Shown in pieces: positions 15,153-22,945 of a DNA stretch of 29,145 nucleotides. Each line of letters begins with the position of its first letter. Within the stretch, counting starts at the first letter, position 1. A model generated the notes under the pieces. The model searched no databases. It was not told the origin of the DNA and saw nothing but the letters and a program-made list of their open reading frames with translations. The stretch is from the NCBI GenBank assembly GCA_035640455.1, contig DASQWB010000108.1, positions 1 through 29,145 on the forward strand, written 5' to 3'. The position numbers were made by a program, and so were the translations under genes. Origin of the DNA: AC-50 sp035640455 (GTDB lineage Bacteria > Actinomycetota > Thermoleophilia > Gaiellales > Gaiellaceae).

Positions 15153-16412
15153 ATGTCCGTCCGCGTCCGCATGGCGCCGAGCCCGACGGGCTTCCTGCAC
15201 ATCGGCGGGGTGCGCACCTTCCTCTTCAACTGGCTCTTCGCGCGCCGGCACGGCGGGGAGTGCCTGCTCCGGATCGAGAACACCGACACGAGCCGCGAGG
15301 TGGCGGAGGCGGCGCAGCAGATCCAGGACTCGCTGCGCTGGCTCGGGATCGAGTGGGACGGGCCGGTGACGTTCCAGCTCGACCGCCTCGAGCGGTGCCA
15401 GCAGGAGGCGCGGCGTCTCGTCGAGCGTAGCTCGGCCTACGAGGACGAGGGCGCGATCCGCTTCCGCATGCCCGACGAGGGCTCGACCGCCTTCGACGAC
15501 CTCGTGCTCGGCCGGATCGAGGTCGAGAACCGCCAGCTCGAGGACCTCGTGATCCTCCGCTCCGACGGGCGGCCGACCTACAACTTCGCCTCGCCGGTCG
15601 AGGACTGGCTCGACGGCATCACGCACGTCATCCGCGGCCCCGACCACATCTCGAACACGCCGAAGCAGCTCCACATCCTGCGCGCGCTCGGCGCCGAGCC
15701 GCCTCGGTACGCCCACGTGCCCAACATCAACGGACCGGACGGGCGCAAGCTCTCGAAGCGGCACGGCGCGACCTCGCTCGACGAGTTCCGTCACGCCGGA
15801 TACCTGCCCGACGCGCTCGTCAACTTCCTCGCCTTGCTCGGCTGGAGCTACGACGACCGCACGACGATCATGAGCCGGAGCGAGCTGATCGAGCGCTTCT
15901 CGCTCGAGCGCGTCCAGCCGAGCCCGGCGACGCTCGACTACCAGAAGCTCGACTGGATGAACGGGGTCTACATCCGCGCGCTCTCGCCGGAGGAGTTCGC
16001 GGAGACACTCGTCCGCCACCTTCGCGAGGAGGGCTACGACTGGGACGGGGAGCTCGTGCGCCGCGCGGCGCCGCTCGTCCAGGAGAAGATCAAGCGGCTC
16101 GGCGAATTCCCGGACTACGCCCGGTTCCTGTTCGAGGAGGTCGAGCCGGACCCGGCGCTCGTCGACGGCAGCCGGCCGATCCTCGAGGCGGCCGCCGAGC
16201 GCCTGCGGCAGGTCGAGCCGTTCGCGGCCGCGCCGATCGAGCAGACGCTCCGCGAGCTCGCCGCCGAGCTCGACCTCTCGCCGCGGAAGGCGTTCCAGCC
16301 GATCAGGGTCGCCGTCACCGGCTCCACCGTCTCACCGGGCCTCTTCGAGAGCCTGGAGCTCCTTGGCCGGGAGCGGGTGCTCGAGCGGCTCAGTAGGGCC
16401 AGCGAGAACTAG
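15153..16412 (+). CDS. gltX: Glutamyl-tRNA synthetase, compact form
   Basis: 419 residues from ATG 15153 (TTG 15144 is an alternative). It charges tRNA-Glu (and possibly tRNA-Gln, if non-discriminating). Class I signatures are present: APSPTGFLHIGG (HIGH equivalent at 16-19) and KLSKR at 199-203 (KMSKS equivalent), plus RIENTD and VIRGPDHISNTP. Compared with the usual 460-490 residues it is short. The segment between ARRLVERSSAY (about 86-96) and AIRFRMP (101-107) lacks the roughly 40-residue stretch (normally YRCFCT...E.L...) of the acceptor-stem-binding domain. The C-terminal anticodon-binding domain is present to the end. Repeat copy A starts 7 bases after its stop. Confidence 0.95.
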   Translation: MSVRVRMAPSPTGFLHIGGVRTFLFNWLFARRHGGECLLRIENTDTSREVAEAAQQIQDSLRWLGIEWDGPVTFQLDRLERCQQEARRLVERSSAYEDEGAIRFRMPDEGSTAFDDLVLGRIEVENRQLEDLVILRSDGRPTYNFASPVEDWLDGITHVIRGPDHISNTPKQLHILRALGAEPPRYAHVPNINGPDGRKLSKRHGATSLDEFRHAGYLPDALVNFLALLGWSYDDRTTIMSRSELIERFSLERVQPSPATLDYQKLDWMNGVYIRALSPEEFAETLVRHLREEGYDWDGELVRRAAPLVQEKIKRLGEFPDYARFLFEEVEPDPALVDGSRPILEAAAERLRQVEPFAAAPIEQTLRELAAELDLSPRKAFQPIRVAVTGSTVSPGLFESLELLGRERVLERLSRASEN

Positions 16413-16419
16413 CTCCCAC

Positions 16420-16493
16420 GTGTCGACCGGTCGTTTCAGACGGCCCCACCGGCAGAGCCGGTGCGGCCTGAAGTCGGCGTCGGAAGCGACGCC
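16420..16493 (+). repeat. Dispersed structured element, copy A (3' of gltX)
   Basis: Box 1 GTGTCGACCGGTC, spacer, CAGACGG, hairpin 1 with upper stem CACCGGC/GCCGGTG around AGA and lower stem GCC/GGC, then CCTGA, then hairpin 2 GGCGTCG-GAAG-CGACGCC (16476-16493). Same order as copies B and C, but both hairpins differ in sequence while still pairing. It begins 7 bases after the gltX stop codon. No T-tract follows. Confidence 0.85.
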
Positions 16494-16652
16494 TTAGCGC
16501 GGCCGGATCCTGAAGGGCTTGGGCCGCGCGAGCGGGTCCAGGGCCCGCTGGAACTCGAGCCAGGCCCGGCGGCGAAACTGCGCGGTCGGGCGGGGGAGGT
16601 CTCTCGGCGCAGGCGCCTTCGGACCCTCGGGTGCGCCCTCGTCCCTTCTCAT
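16494..16652 (-). CDS. Possible 52-residue basic protein
   Basis: An ATG at 16652 opens a 52-residue frame, rich in Arg and Pro with a short amphipathic centre (FRRRAWLEFQRALDPLARP), ending at a TAA (16494-16496) that abuts repeat copy A. No convincing ribosome binding site is visible. Its third-position GC is high, as in real genes here, but a 52-codon frame in GC-rich DNA can arise by chance. Call this tentative. Confidence 0.3.
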   Translation of the reverse strand: MRRDEGAPEGPKAPAPRDLPRPTAQFRRRAWLEFQRALDPLARPKPFRIRPR

Positions 16653-16686
16653 TTCTAAAGGGGAAACGGGTGCGGTCGAGACGGGG

Positions 16687-17253
16687 TTACGCCCAGCGGC
16701 GGAGCAGGGCGCACGCGAGGAGCGTGAGCCCGCCGGCGGCGAGCGGCCACTCGCGGAAGAGCGCCCCGAGAGCGACGACGATCGCTCCCACGAGTGAGAG
16801 TGCGATCGCATAGGCGGCGACGCGGGCCGAGCCCTCGTCGGCCGCGGCCGGCGCCTCCGGCACGGGCACGAGCCGCAGGCGCGCGAGGCGAACGCGGAAG
16901 AGGGCGCCTCGCCACTCCCAGACGAGCGGCTCGGCCGCTTCCGCGCCGCCGTAGGCGACCGCGTCGGCGACCTCGGCCGTGGCGTCCCGAGCCCCGGCGA
17001 GCGCGGACGCGAGCTCCGCGTGCGACGTCTCGGCGTCGGCCGGCGGCGCGATCCCTGCGACAACTTCACTCGCAGCGTGCAGCGTGTACTGGAGCCGCGG
17101 CAGCCCGTCGAGCGCATCCGGGTCGGAGAGCCGCGCGACCGGATCGGCTGCGATGCGCTCGAGCTCCATGACCGCCTCCGAGAGGCCGCGCCAAAGGCCG
17201 GCGATCTTCGTCGCGTAGCGCTGCCGGTCGCCGGTCCTGACGTCCTGCCTCAC
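16687..17253 (-). CDS. Hypothetical protein with C-terminal membrane hairpin
   Basis: 188 residues from GTG 17253. Residues 1-145 are mostly helical and charged, with Ala/Glu-rich segments (ELERIAADPVARL, HAELASALAGARDATAEVADAV). Residues about 146-186 are two hydrophobic helices with a short loop (AYAIALSLVGAIVVALGALF then LAAGGLTLLACALL), ending in RRWA. The bulk is thus probably cytosolic and held at the membrane by its C-terminus. No family recognised. It is divergent from the response-regulator gene at 17335. Confidence 0.6.
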   Translation of the reverse strand: MRQDVRTGDRQRYATKIAGLWRGLSEAVMELERIAADPVARLSDPDALDGLPRLQYTLHAASEVVAGIAPPADAETSHAELASALAGARDATAEVADAVAYGGAEAAEPLVWEWRGALFRVRLARLRLVPVPEAPAAADEGSARVAAYAIALSLVGAIVVALGALFREWPLAAGGLTLLACALLRRWA

Positions 17254-17334
17254 CGCAGTCGATCATATCCACCCGCACCTGCTCCGCAGCCCGCCAACGA
17301 GTCGACGTGCCTTGTGGCTACACTCAGCGGCCGT

Positions 17335-17703
17335 ATGGGGGGCGGCCACTCCGTGCTCGTCGTCGATGACGAGCCCTCGATCCGGCTTCTCTGCAAGGTG
17401 AACCTCGAGCTCGAGGGCTATACCGTGCTCGAGGCCGACACGCTCGAGGACGCGCGGCGGCAGCTGCGGGCGACCCCCGTCAGCGTCGTCCTCCTCGACG
17501 TCCACGTCGGCTCGGAGGACGGGCGCGAGCTCCTCGCGGAGATCCACACCCAGTGGCCGTCGACCCGGATTGCGCTCTTCTCCGGCACCTCGGGATATGC
17601 CGGCGTCGCCACGGCAGGTGCAGACGCCGTGATCCCGAAACCGTTCACGCTCGACCACCTGACCGAGACGGTTGCGCGTCTTGCGTCCGGTGCGCGAGTA
17701 TAG
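17335..17703 (+). CDS. Stand-alone response regulator receiver domain
   Basis: 122 residues, a single CheY-like domain with no output domain. The acidic pocket is D11/D12 (VVDDE), the phosphorylated residue is D55 (VVLLDVH), the switch Ser is S83 (ALFSGTS) and the conserved lysine is K102 (PKPF). All catalytic residues are present, so it should be phosphorylatable. No histidine kinase is encoded in the window, so its partner is elsewhere. A TACACT -10-like box at 17319-17324 would start transcription a few bases before the ATG, hinting at a near-leaderless message. The downstream peptidase gene begins 17 bases after the stop, on the same strand. Confidence 0.88.
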   Translation: MGGGHSVLVVDDEPSIRLLCKVNLELEGYTVLEADTLEDARRQLRATPVSVVLLDVHVGSEDGRELLAEIHTQWPSTRIALFSGTSGYAGVATAGADAVIPKPFTLDHLTETVARLASGARV

Positions 17704-17719
17704 ATTCCTCTTCTGCCAA

Positions 17720-19231
17720 ATGAGCGCAACCGCCGTCCGTAGTCCGACCGAGTACGAGTCCCAGCTCCAGCGCTACCTCTACGAGCGCTCCGAGGAGGGG
17801 CGCGCGGTGCGCGTGGGCGAGAAGGAGACCTCGGAGCAGGCGGCGATCGTCGCCCGCTACGCCGACCTCTTCAGCCGCGAGCAGCTCGACGTCCTGCGCG
17901 CCGCCGAGGAGAGTGCCGCCGGCGAGGAGCGCGAGCGGCTCTTCCGGCTGCGGAAGACCTGCGAGGGCGGTCTGCTCGTCAGCGAGCTCGCCGAGCGGGA
18001 GGACGCGCTCGAGAACGCGATCCTCGCCGCGCGTGTGACCTTCCGCGGCGAGGAGATGCCGCTCCGCTCGGCGCAGGCGCGACTGGCCGTCTTGTCCGAC
18101 TACGGCGACCGCGACGAGCTCGGCGAGCTGCAGGCCGAGCTCTCCGCGACGTTCAACGATGACCGGCTCGAACTCCTGCGGGCGAGCGAGGAGCTTGAGG
18201 CCGAGCTCTCCGGCCAGGCCGATCCCGTCGCCCGCAACGAGGAGGAGAAGGGGATCTCCCTCCGCGAGCTCGAGTCGGCGCTCGCGATCGCCGCCGAGCG
18301 CACCGAGGCGCGCTTCCACGCCCTGCGCGAGCGCTGGTTCGAGCGCCTCCTCGGGCCGGGGCGGGACGAGCATCCGGCGTCGCACCACACGGGGTACCTG
18401 CGCCGGCTGACGCCGCTCGACTCGACCTACACGCGGGAGCGCTCGGTCGAGGTCTGCCTCGCCACGCTCGAGCGGCTCGGCTTCCGCCTGGCGGACGACC
18501 CGAACATCCGGCTCGACCTCGACGACCGGCCGCAGAAGTCGCCGCGGGCCTGCGTGATCGCCTCCGACCCGCCGACGGTCGTGCACCTGATCACGCGCGC
18601 GCAAGGCGGTCTCCACGACTACCAGGCGTTCCTCCACGAGGCCGGGCACGCGCTCCACTACGCGGGCGTCGACCCGTCGCTGCCGTACACGTTCTGCAAG
18701 CTCTCGCGCGACCACGCGCTGACCGAGATCTACTCCTACATTCTCGAGGCGATCACGCGCGAGCCCGAGTGGCACGCCGAGCACTTCGGCCTCGCCGACG
18801 AGCAGGCGGCCGAGAACGCGGAGGCGACGGTCTTCCTCGAGGCGCTGCTCTTCCACCGCTACGTCGCGAAGCTCCGCTTCGAGCTCGAGTTCTGGTCGCG
18901 CTTCGCGCAGGACAGCGGGACGCCGACCGGCTACGCCGAGCTGCTCGGAGCGGCGACCGGCCTCCGCTACCGCGCCGACGGCTACCTCGGCGACATGGAC
19001 GCCGGCTTCTACTCCGCCGACTACCTGCGCGCCTGGATCCGCTCGACGCAACTCCGTGCCCAACTCGTCGCCGAGGTCGGCGAGCACTGGTGGCGGCGCC
19101 CCGAGACCGGCGAGCTCCTGCGCGCGCTCTTCTTCGAGGGAACGCGGCCGACGAGCGAGGAGGTCGCCGGGCGGCTCGGCTACGAGCCGCTCGACGTCGG
19201 GCCGCTCGTCGACCAGCTGAACACGCGGTAG
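17720..19231 (+). CDS. M3-like (oligoendopeptidase-type) zinc metallopeptidase
   Basis: 503 residues from ATG 17720. Upstream in-frame codons overlap the response-regulator gene. HEAGH at 306-310 is the HExxH zinc site, and E336 in LTEIYSY 26 residues later fits the third zinc ligand of gluzincins. The predominantly helical, charge-rich sequence (for example ELGELQAELSATFNDDRLELLRASEELEAEL) matches the all-helical M3 peptidase fold. M3 enzymes hydrolyse oligopeptides in the cytosol. No signal peptide is present. Length and motifs are close to the shorter bacterial M3-like group. Co-directional with the response regulator, convergent with the beta-propeller gene by 11 bases. Confidence 0.8.
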   Translation: MSATAVRSPTEYESQLQRYLYERSEEGRAVRVGEKETSEQAAIVARYADLFSREQLDVLRAAEESAAGEERERLFRLRKTCEGGLLVSELAEREDALENAILAARVTFRGEEMPLRSAQARLAVLSDYGDRDELGELQAELSATFNDDRLELLRASEELEAELSGQADPVARNEEEKGISLRELESALAIAAERTEARFHALRERWFERLLGPGRDEHPASHHTGYLRRLTPLDSTYTRERSVEVCLATLERLGFRLADDPNIRLDLDDRPQKSPRACVIASDPPTVVHLITRAQGGLHDYQAFLHEAGHALHYAGVDPSLPYTFCKLSRDHALTEIYSYILEAITREPEWHAEHFGLADEQAAENAEATVFLEALLFHRYVAKLRFELEFWSRFAQDSGTPTGYAELLGAATGLRYRADGYLGDMDAGFYSADYLRAWIRSTQLRAQLVAEVGEHWWRRPETGELLRALFFEGTRPTSEEVAGRLGYEPLDVGPLVDQLNTR

Positions 19232-19242
19232 CCCTCCCGCGG

Positions 19243-20127
19243 CTAGCGGTGCCAGGAGGCGCCGTTCGCGCCGTTCGTCCCGTCCACGGGGCGCGGCTTG
19301 CCTCCGTCGAGCGGGACGATGAAGAGCTGGGACTGAACGTCGCCGGGATTGCCGGAGCCTCGCGAGACGAGGACCGCGTCGCTCGTCGGCGACCACGACT
19401 GCGGAGCGATGTGGCCGCCGCGGAGCAGATGCTTCCGCACGGTGCCCGCAGGGTTGACGATGTCGAGGGAGTCGACCTCGCGCTGGCGCGAGCTCTTGAC
19501 GACGCTCTGCACCGCGATCCACTTGCCGTCGGGGGACCAGACGGGGTAGGTGTCCGCCCTCGAGGTGTTCGGCAGAGGTCGCGGCCGGCCGCCCCGGAAG
19601 CCGACGACGGCGATGCCGCCGGGGAAGCCGTATGCGATCTGCCGCCCGTTCGGAGACCAGGTCGGGTGATAGCCGAACGTCCTCGTCACCTCGACGAGTC
19701 GCCCGTCGAGTCCGTACGTCCAGATCCTCCACGTACCGTCGAGACGCGGCGAGCTGAACGCGATTCGCCGCCCATCCGGGGACCACGCCGGACCCTGGAT
19801 GATCGCTGCACCCGAGCTCGTCTCCCTGTAGAGCAGACGCGGCTTGCCGCCGCCGGCCTTCATCCGGTAGAGCGCGTTCCCTACGACCTTGACGTAGACG
19901 AACGACTTCCCGTCGGGTGCCCACGACGGACTCTGCTCCATGCCCCGAGTGTTCGTCAGCTGCCGGAACTGGGAGCCGTCGGCGCGGACGGTGTAGATGT
20001 CCGTCGCGCCCAGGGAGCCGCCGCTGAAGACGATCTTCCCGTGCGGCTTCGCATCCAGCCGCGCTCCTGCGCCGGGCGAGGCGACGAGCACGGCGGCGAC
20101 GGCGAGCAGGAGTCGAGCTGGGAGCAC
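19243..20127 (-). CDS. Secreted TolB-like/PD40 beta-propeller protein
   Basis: 294 residues from GTG 20127. Residues 1-22 are a signal peptide (LPARLLLAVAAVLVASPGAGA). The exported part contains at least four PD40 (WD40-like) blades with the W-(S/A)-P-(D/N)-G-(K/R) motif: WAPDGKSFVYV, WSPDGRRIAFSS, WSPNGRQIAYG and WSPDGKWIAVQS. A degenerate copy, WSPTSDAVLVS, follows. Such TolB-like propellers act as protein-interaction scaffolds or periplasmic sensors. In an organism without a Tol system the role is unknown. Start choice is uncertain because no ribosome binding site is evident. Confidence 0.85.
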   Translation of the reverse strand: MLPARLLLAVAAVLVASPGAGARLDAKPHGKIVFSGGSLGATDIYTVRADGSQFRQLTNTRGMEQSPSWAPDGKSFVYVKVVGNALYRMKAGGGKPRLLYRETSSGAAIIQGPAWSPDGRRIAFSSPRLDGTWRIWTYGLDGRLVEVTRTFGYHPTWSPNGRQIAYGFPGGIAVVGFRGGRPRPLPNTSRADTYPVWSPDGKWIAVQSVVKSSRQREVDSLDIVNPAGTVRKHLLRGGHIAPQSWSPTSDAVLVSRGSGNPGDVQSQLFIVPLDGGKPRPVDGTNGANGASWHR

Positions 20128-20141
20128 GCCGTTAGGGTGAC

Positions 20142-20159
20142 TCGAAGGTACGCCTTCGA
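20142..20159. terminator. Perfect 7-bp hairpin downstream of tRNA-Glu
   Basis: TCGAAGG and CCTTCGA pair around a 4-base loop. It lies 45 bases beyond the 3' end of the tRNA (minus strand) and 15 bases before the propeller gene's start. It could end the tRNA transcript or lie in the propeller leader. No T-tract. Confidence 0.35.
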
Positions 20160-20203
20160 CACTGGGCGTTCAGCTAGTCGAGCTAGGCCCGACGGGTGGG
20201 AAG

Positions 20204-20276
20204 AGGCGCATACGGGATTCGAACCCGTGCCGCCGCCGTGAGAGGGCGGTGTCCTAGGCCACTAGACGAATGCGCC
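20204..20276 (-). tRNA. tRNA-Glu (anticodon CUC)
   Basis: Minus-strand cloverleaf of 72 bases plus discriminator. Acceptor GGCGCAT/ATGCGCC, D arm beginning GTCTAGTGGCC, anticodon arm CCGCC-CTCTCAC-GGCGG with CUC at 34-36, a 4-base variable region, and T arm ACGGG-TTCGAAT-CCCGT. All stems pair fully. CUC reads GAG, the favoured Glu codon in GC-rich genomes. No CCA is encoded. The base after the acceptor (complement of 20204) would be U73, whereas most bacterial tRNA-Glu have G73. GltX is encoded about 4 kb away on the other strand. Confidence 0.95.
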
Positions 20277-20320
20277 GCGGCGAAGGGTTCAGTCTAGCCA
20301 GGCAGGGGAAGGATCGCGGC

Positions 20321-20554
20321 GTGTTCGGACGCTGGCGCAGGAAGCGCGAGGACGCGCGCGCGGCGAAGCAGCAGGGCGATCCGCAGGCGCTCGAGCGCGA
20401 GGGCGATCCCCGCGGCGGGCTCCAGAGCGAGGAGTACCGGAGCGCCGATCCGCGCGAGGTCGTCGAGGAGGGCGGCGTCGTGATGGGCGGCCCCGGCGGC
20501 GCGCCGCAGGAAGGTGAGCCGGTCGAGGAGCGGCGCGCCCGCGACCGCGAGTAG
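20321..20554 (+). CDS. Small charged protein, unknown
   Basis: 77 residues from GTG 20321, with a GAAGGA ribosome binding site 7 bases upstream. Extremely hydrophilic: an Arg/Lys-rich start (FGRWRRKREDARAAK) then Glu/Gly/Pro-rich, low-complexity sequence, probably disordered. No cysteine, no membrane segment. It ends 19 bases before the next gene on the same strand. The ribosome binding site is the main support. Confidence 0.5.
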   Translation: MFGRWRRKREDARAAKQQGDPQALEREGDPRGGLQSEEYRSADPREVVEEGGVVMGGPGGAPQEGEPVEERRARDRE

Positions 20555-20573
20555 CGCGAGATACGCTCGCCGC

Positions 20574-21032
20574 GTGCGGGTCGCCGTAGCGTCCGTCCTC
20601 GTCGTCCTTGCGTCCGTCACCGTGGCGTCGGCGGCGATCGTGCCGCAGCGGGGCATCGCCGACGTCCGGCTCGCAATGACGAAGGCGCAGGTGCGTGCGG
20701 TGCTCGGGGCGCCGAGGCGGGCCGTCCACGGCTCGAACGAGTTCGGCTCGTTCACGGTCTACCGCTACCGCGGTCTCCGCGTCACCTTCCAGGGGAACCG
20801 CAGGGTGACGGACGTCTTCACGACGCGGCCCGGCGAGCGGACGGCTCGCGGCGTCGGCGTCGGCTCCACCGAGGCGCAGGTCCGGGCGAAAGTGGCAGGC
20901 GTCCGCTGCCGCACCGAGGCCGGCTTCCGGCACTGCTTCGTCGGCCGCTTCCTGCCCGGCCGGCGGGTGACCGACTTCCGCATCAGGCGCGGCCACGTCA
21001 CTTCCGTCGACGTCGGCTTCGTGATCGACTAA
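20574..21032 (+). CDS. Exported protein with BamE/SmpA-like repeats
   Basis: 152 residues from GTG 20574. A signal peptide occupies residues 1-20 (RVAVASVLVVLASVTVASA). After cleavage two similar units follow: IADVRLAMTKAQVRAVLGAPRR and, 60 residues later, GVGVGSTEAQVRAKVAGVRC. Each has the G-M/S-T-x-x-x-V-x-x-x-L/V-G pattern of the BamE-like small alpha-beta fold. Two cysteines near the C-terminus (VRC, RHC) may form a disulfide. BamE-like domains outside outer-membrane bacteria are of unknown function, so no role is given. Unusually for the area it lacks a clear ribosome binding site. Confidence 0.7.
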   Translation: MRVAVASVLVVLASVTVASAAIVPQRGIADVRLAMTKAQVRAVLGAPRRAVHGSNEFGSFTVYRYRGLRVTFQGNRRVTDVFTTRPGERTARGVGVGSTEAQVRAKVAGVRCRTEAGFRHCFVGRFLPGRRVTDFRIRRGHVTSVDVGFVID

Positions 21033-21101
21033 GGGCCGCCTCGGAAGAGGGATGGTCCGGCGCCGCGCGGGTGCCGATGCCACCAGCGGGAGCCGCGCCG
21101 C

Positions 21102-22922
21102 ATGCCGGAATTCGCATCGAAGGACGTCGCAGAGACCGAGAAAGGCTTCGGAACCGGTCTGCGCGCCCAGCTCGAGCGTCGTCGGGAGCCTGCAGCGGGG
21201 AACGGCGAGGCCGCGCGCGCCAAGGCCGCGCCGGACAGCTTGCCCGCGACTCCGCCCGTCGACGTCGACGACGCCGACCTCGAGGCGCTGCGCAGCGAGC
21301 TCGCCGCCTCGCTCGCGCGCGAGCAGCAGCTCCGCGGAGCGCTTAGCGAAGAGGTCGCGGCCTACGAGCGCGAGCTCCATCCCCAGCACGACGTCGCCGT
21401 CCGGCAGGCCGAGCTCGACGAGCGGGCCGGCCGGCTGTCGGCGTTCGAGGCCGCGCTCGAGGAGCGCGAGCGGCACGTGGCCGAGCAGGTCGCGGCGCTC
21501 GAGCTCGAGCGGCGCCGGCTCGTCGAGGAGAACAACGAGCTCGCGGCCGTCCAGGCCCGCACCGCGGAGCGCGAGCAGCACGTCAAGGCGAAGCTCCGCG
21601 AGCTGACCTCGGCCGACGACGAGCGCGCGCGGGCGGCGGAGGACCTGGCGAAGCAGGCGAGCGCGATCGCGGCGCGCGAGAAGAAGGTCGCCCGTGCCGA
21701 GGCTGCGCTCGAGAGCAAGACTCGCGAGACGACCGCGCGGACGGAGGCGCGAGACCGCAGCCTCGCCGAGCGCGACGAGGCGCTGAAGGCGCGCGACCGC
21801 GAGCTCCGCGAGCGCGAGAAGGAGCTGGCGCAGGGCGAGCGCGAGTTCTCGAAGACACGGGCGAGCGTCGACACGCGCGGCGAGCTTCTCGACGAGCGGG
21901 AGCGGGAGCTCGACGCGCGCGCGAAGGAGCTCGAGGCCTCGGCGGCCAAGCAGTCGGCGGCGGCGCAGGAGGCCGCGGCGCGGACGGCCGAGGTCGAGGC
22001 CCGCGAGGCGGCCGTCGTCGAGCGCGAGCGTGAGCTCGAGAGCAAGGCCGGCGAGCTCCGCGCCGAGGGCGACCGGCTCCGTGCCGAGGTGGCCGGTCAG
22101 GGCGAGGCGGCCGAGGCCGCGGTCGCCCGGGCGACCGCGCTCGAGGAGCGCGACCAGTCGCTGTCGGAGCGGGAGCAGGAGCTGCGCGCGCGCGAGGCGA
22201 AGCTCGCGGGCCGCGACGAGGAGCTCTCCGAGCGCCAGCGCCAGCTCGACGCGAAGGAGCAAGAGCTCGCCGCGACCGCGGAGCGCCTCCGGAAGGAGCT
22301 GGCTGCCGGTCAGGACGCGTCCGGACGCGCCGCCGCCGAGCGGATGACGGCCCTCGACGAGCGCGAAGCCGCCCTCGCGAAGCGCGAGCGTGAGCTGGCC
22401 GAGCGCGAGCGGAAGCCGGCGAAGGCCGCTCCGGACACCGACCGCGACGCGGCTCTGGCTGCGCGCGAGGCGGAGCTCAACCGGCGCGAGGCGGCGCTCA
22501 AGCGCGTGGGCGCCCAGGCCGAGCTCGCGCACGACCTCGAGGAGCGAGCGGCCGCGCTCGACGCGCGCGAGCGCGAGCTCGCGCAGCGCGAGGCGGCGCT
22601 CGGCGACGTCGATGCCACCGCCGCGTCGGAGCTCCGGCGGATCGAGCGCAAGGAGAAGCGGCTCGTCCAGGCCGAGGAGTCGATCCACACGCGCCTGCAC
22701 GAGATCGACGAGCGCGAGGCCGAAATCGAGGCTCGGGAGGTGCGCGTCGAGGCCGATTTCCAGATCCGCGAGGACAAGCTCGAGCTGCGCGAGAAGAAGG
22801 TCGCGGAGCTCGAGAAGCGGCTCGGCAAGAAGGAGAGCGACCTCGCCGCCTACGTCGGCCAGCTCCAGGAGCAGCTCGACGGCCGCGGCAACGGCTCCTC
22901 CGCGCAACTCCCGGTCGCTTAG
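21102..22922 (+). CDS. Long coiled-coil protein
   Basis: 606 residues from ATG 21102 (GGGAG 9 bases upstream). After a short N-terminal segment of about 55 residues, nearly the whole protein is one continuous coiled coil made of near-repeats such as RERELREREKELAQ, LDARERELAQREAAL and ERERELDARAKELEA. Glu, Arg, Ala and Leu dominate. There are no cysteines and no membrane segment. This resembles cytosolic filament-forming or scaffold proteins (crescentin-, FilP- or Scy-like), but low-complexity coiled coils converge easily and no homology is claimed. It is followed by repeat copy B and then lepB on the same strand. Confidence 0.8.
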   Translation: MPEFASKDVAETEKGFGTGLRAQLERRREPAAGNGEAARAKAAPDSLPATPPVDVDDADLEALRSELAASLAREQQLRGALSEEVAAYERELHPQHDVAVRQAELDERAGRLSAFEAALEERERHVAEQVAALELERRRLVEENNELAAVQARTAEREQHVKAKLRELTSADDERARAAEDLAKQASAIAAREKKVARAEAALESKTRETTARTEARDRSLAERDEALKARDRELREREKELAQGEREFSKTRASVDTRGELLDERERELDARAKELEASAAKQSAAAQEAAARTAEVEAREAAVVERERELESKAGELRAEGDRLRAEVAGQGEAAEAAVARATALEERDQSLSEREQELRAREAKLAGRDEELSERQRQLDAKEQELAATAERLRKELAAGQDASGRAAAERMTALDEREAALAKRERELAERERKPAKAAPDTDRDAALAAREAELNRREAALKRVGAQAELAHDLEERAAALDARERELAQREAALGDVDATAASELRRIERKEKRLVQAEESIHTRLHEIDEREAEIEAREVRVEADFQIREDKLELREKKVAELEKRLGKKESDLAAYVGQLQEQLDGRGNGSSAQLPVA

Positions 22923-22945
22923 GACGGTCTTGGTGGAATTTCAGC

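Noticed and set aside
16420..16493. The dispersed elements as simple Rho-independent terminators
   Set aside because: No T-tract follows any of the three copies. They share extensive sequence outside the hairpins, more than a terminator needs. A termination role is still possible but not shown.
20289..22907. 872-codon minus-strand frame under the coiled-coil gene
   Set aside because: Leu/Arg/Ala-rich shadow produced by the repeated codons of the coiled coil. It also crosses the signal-peptide gene at 20574, whose reading frame is supported.
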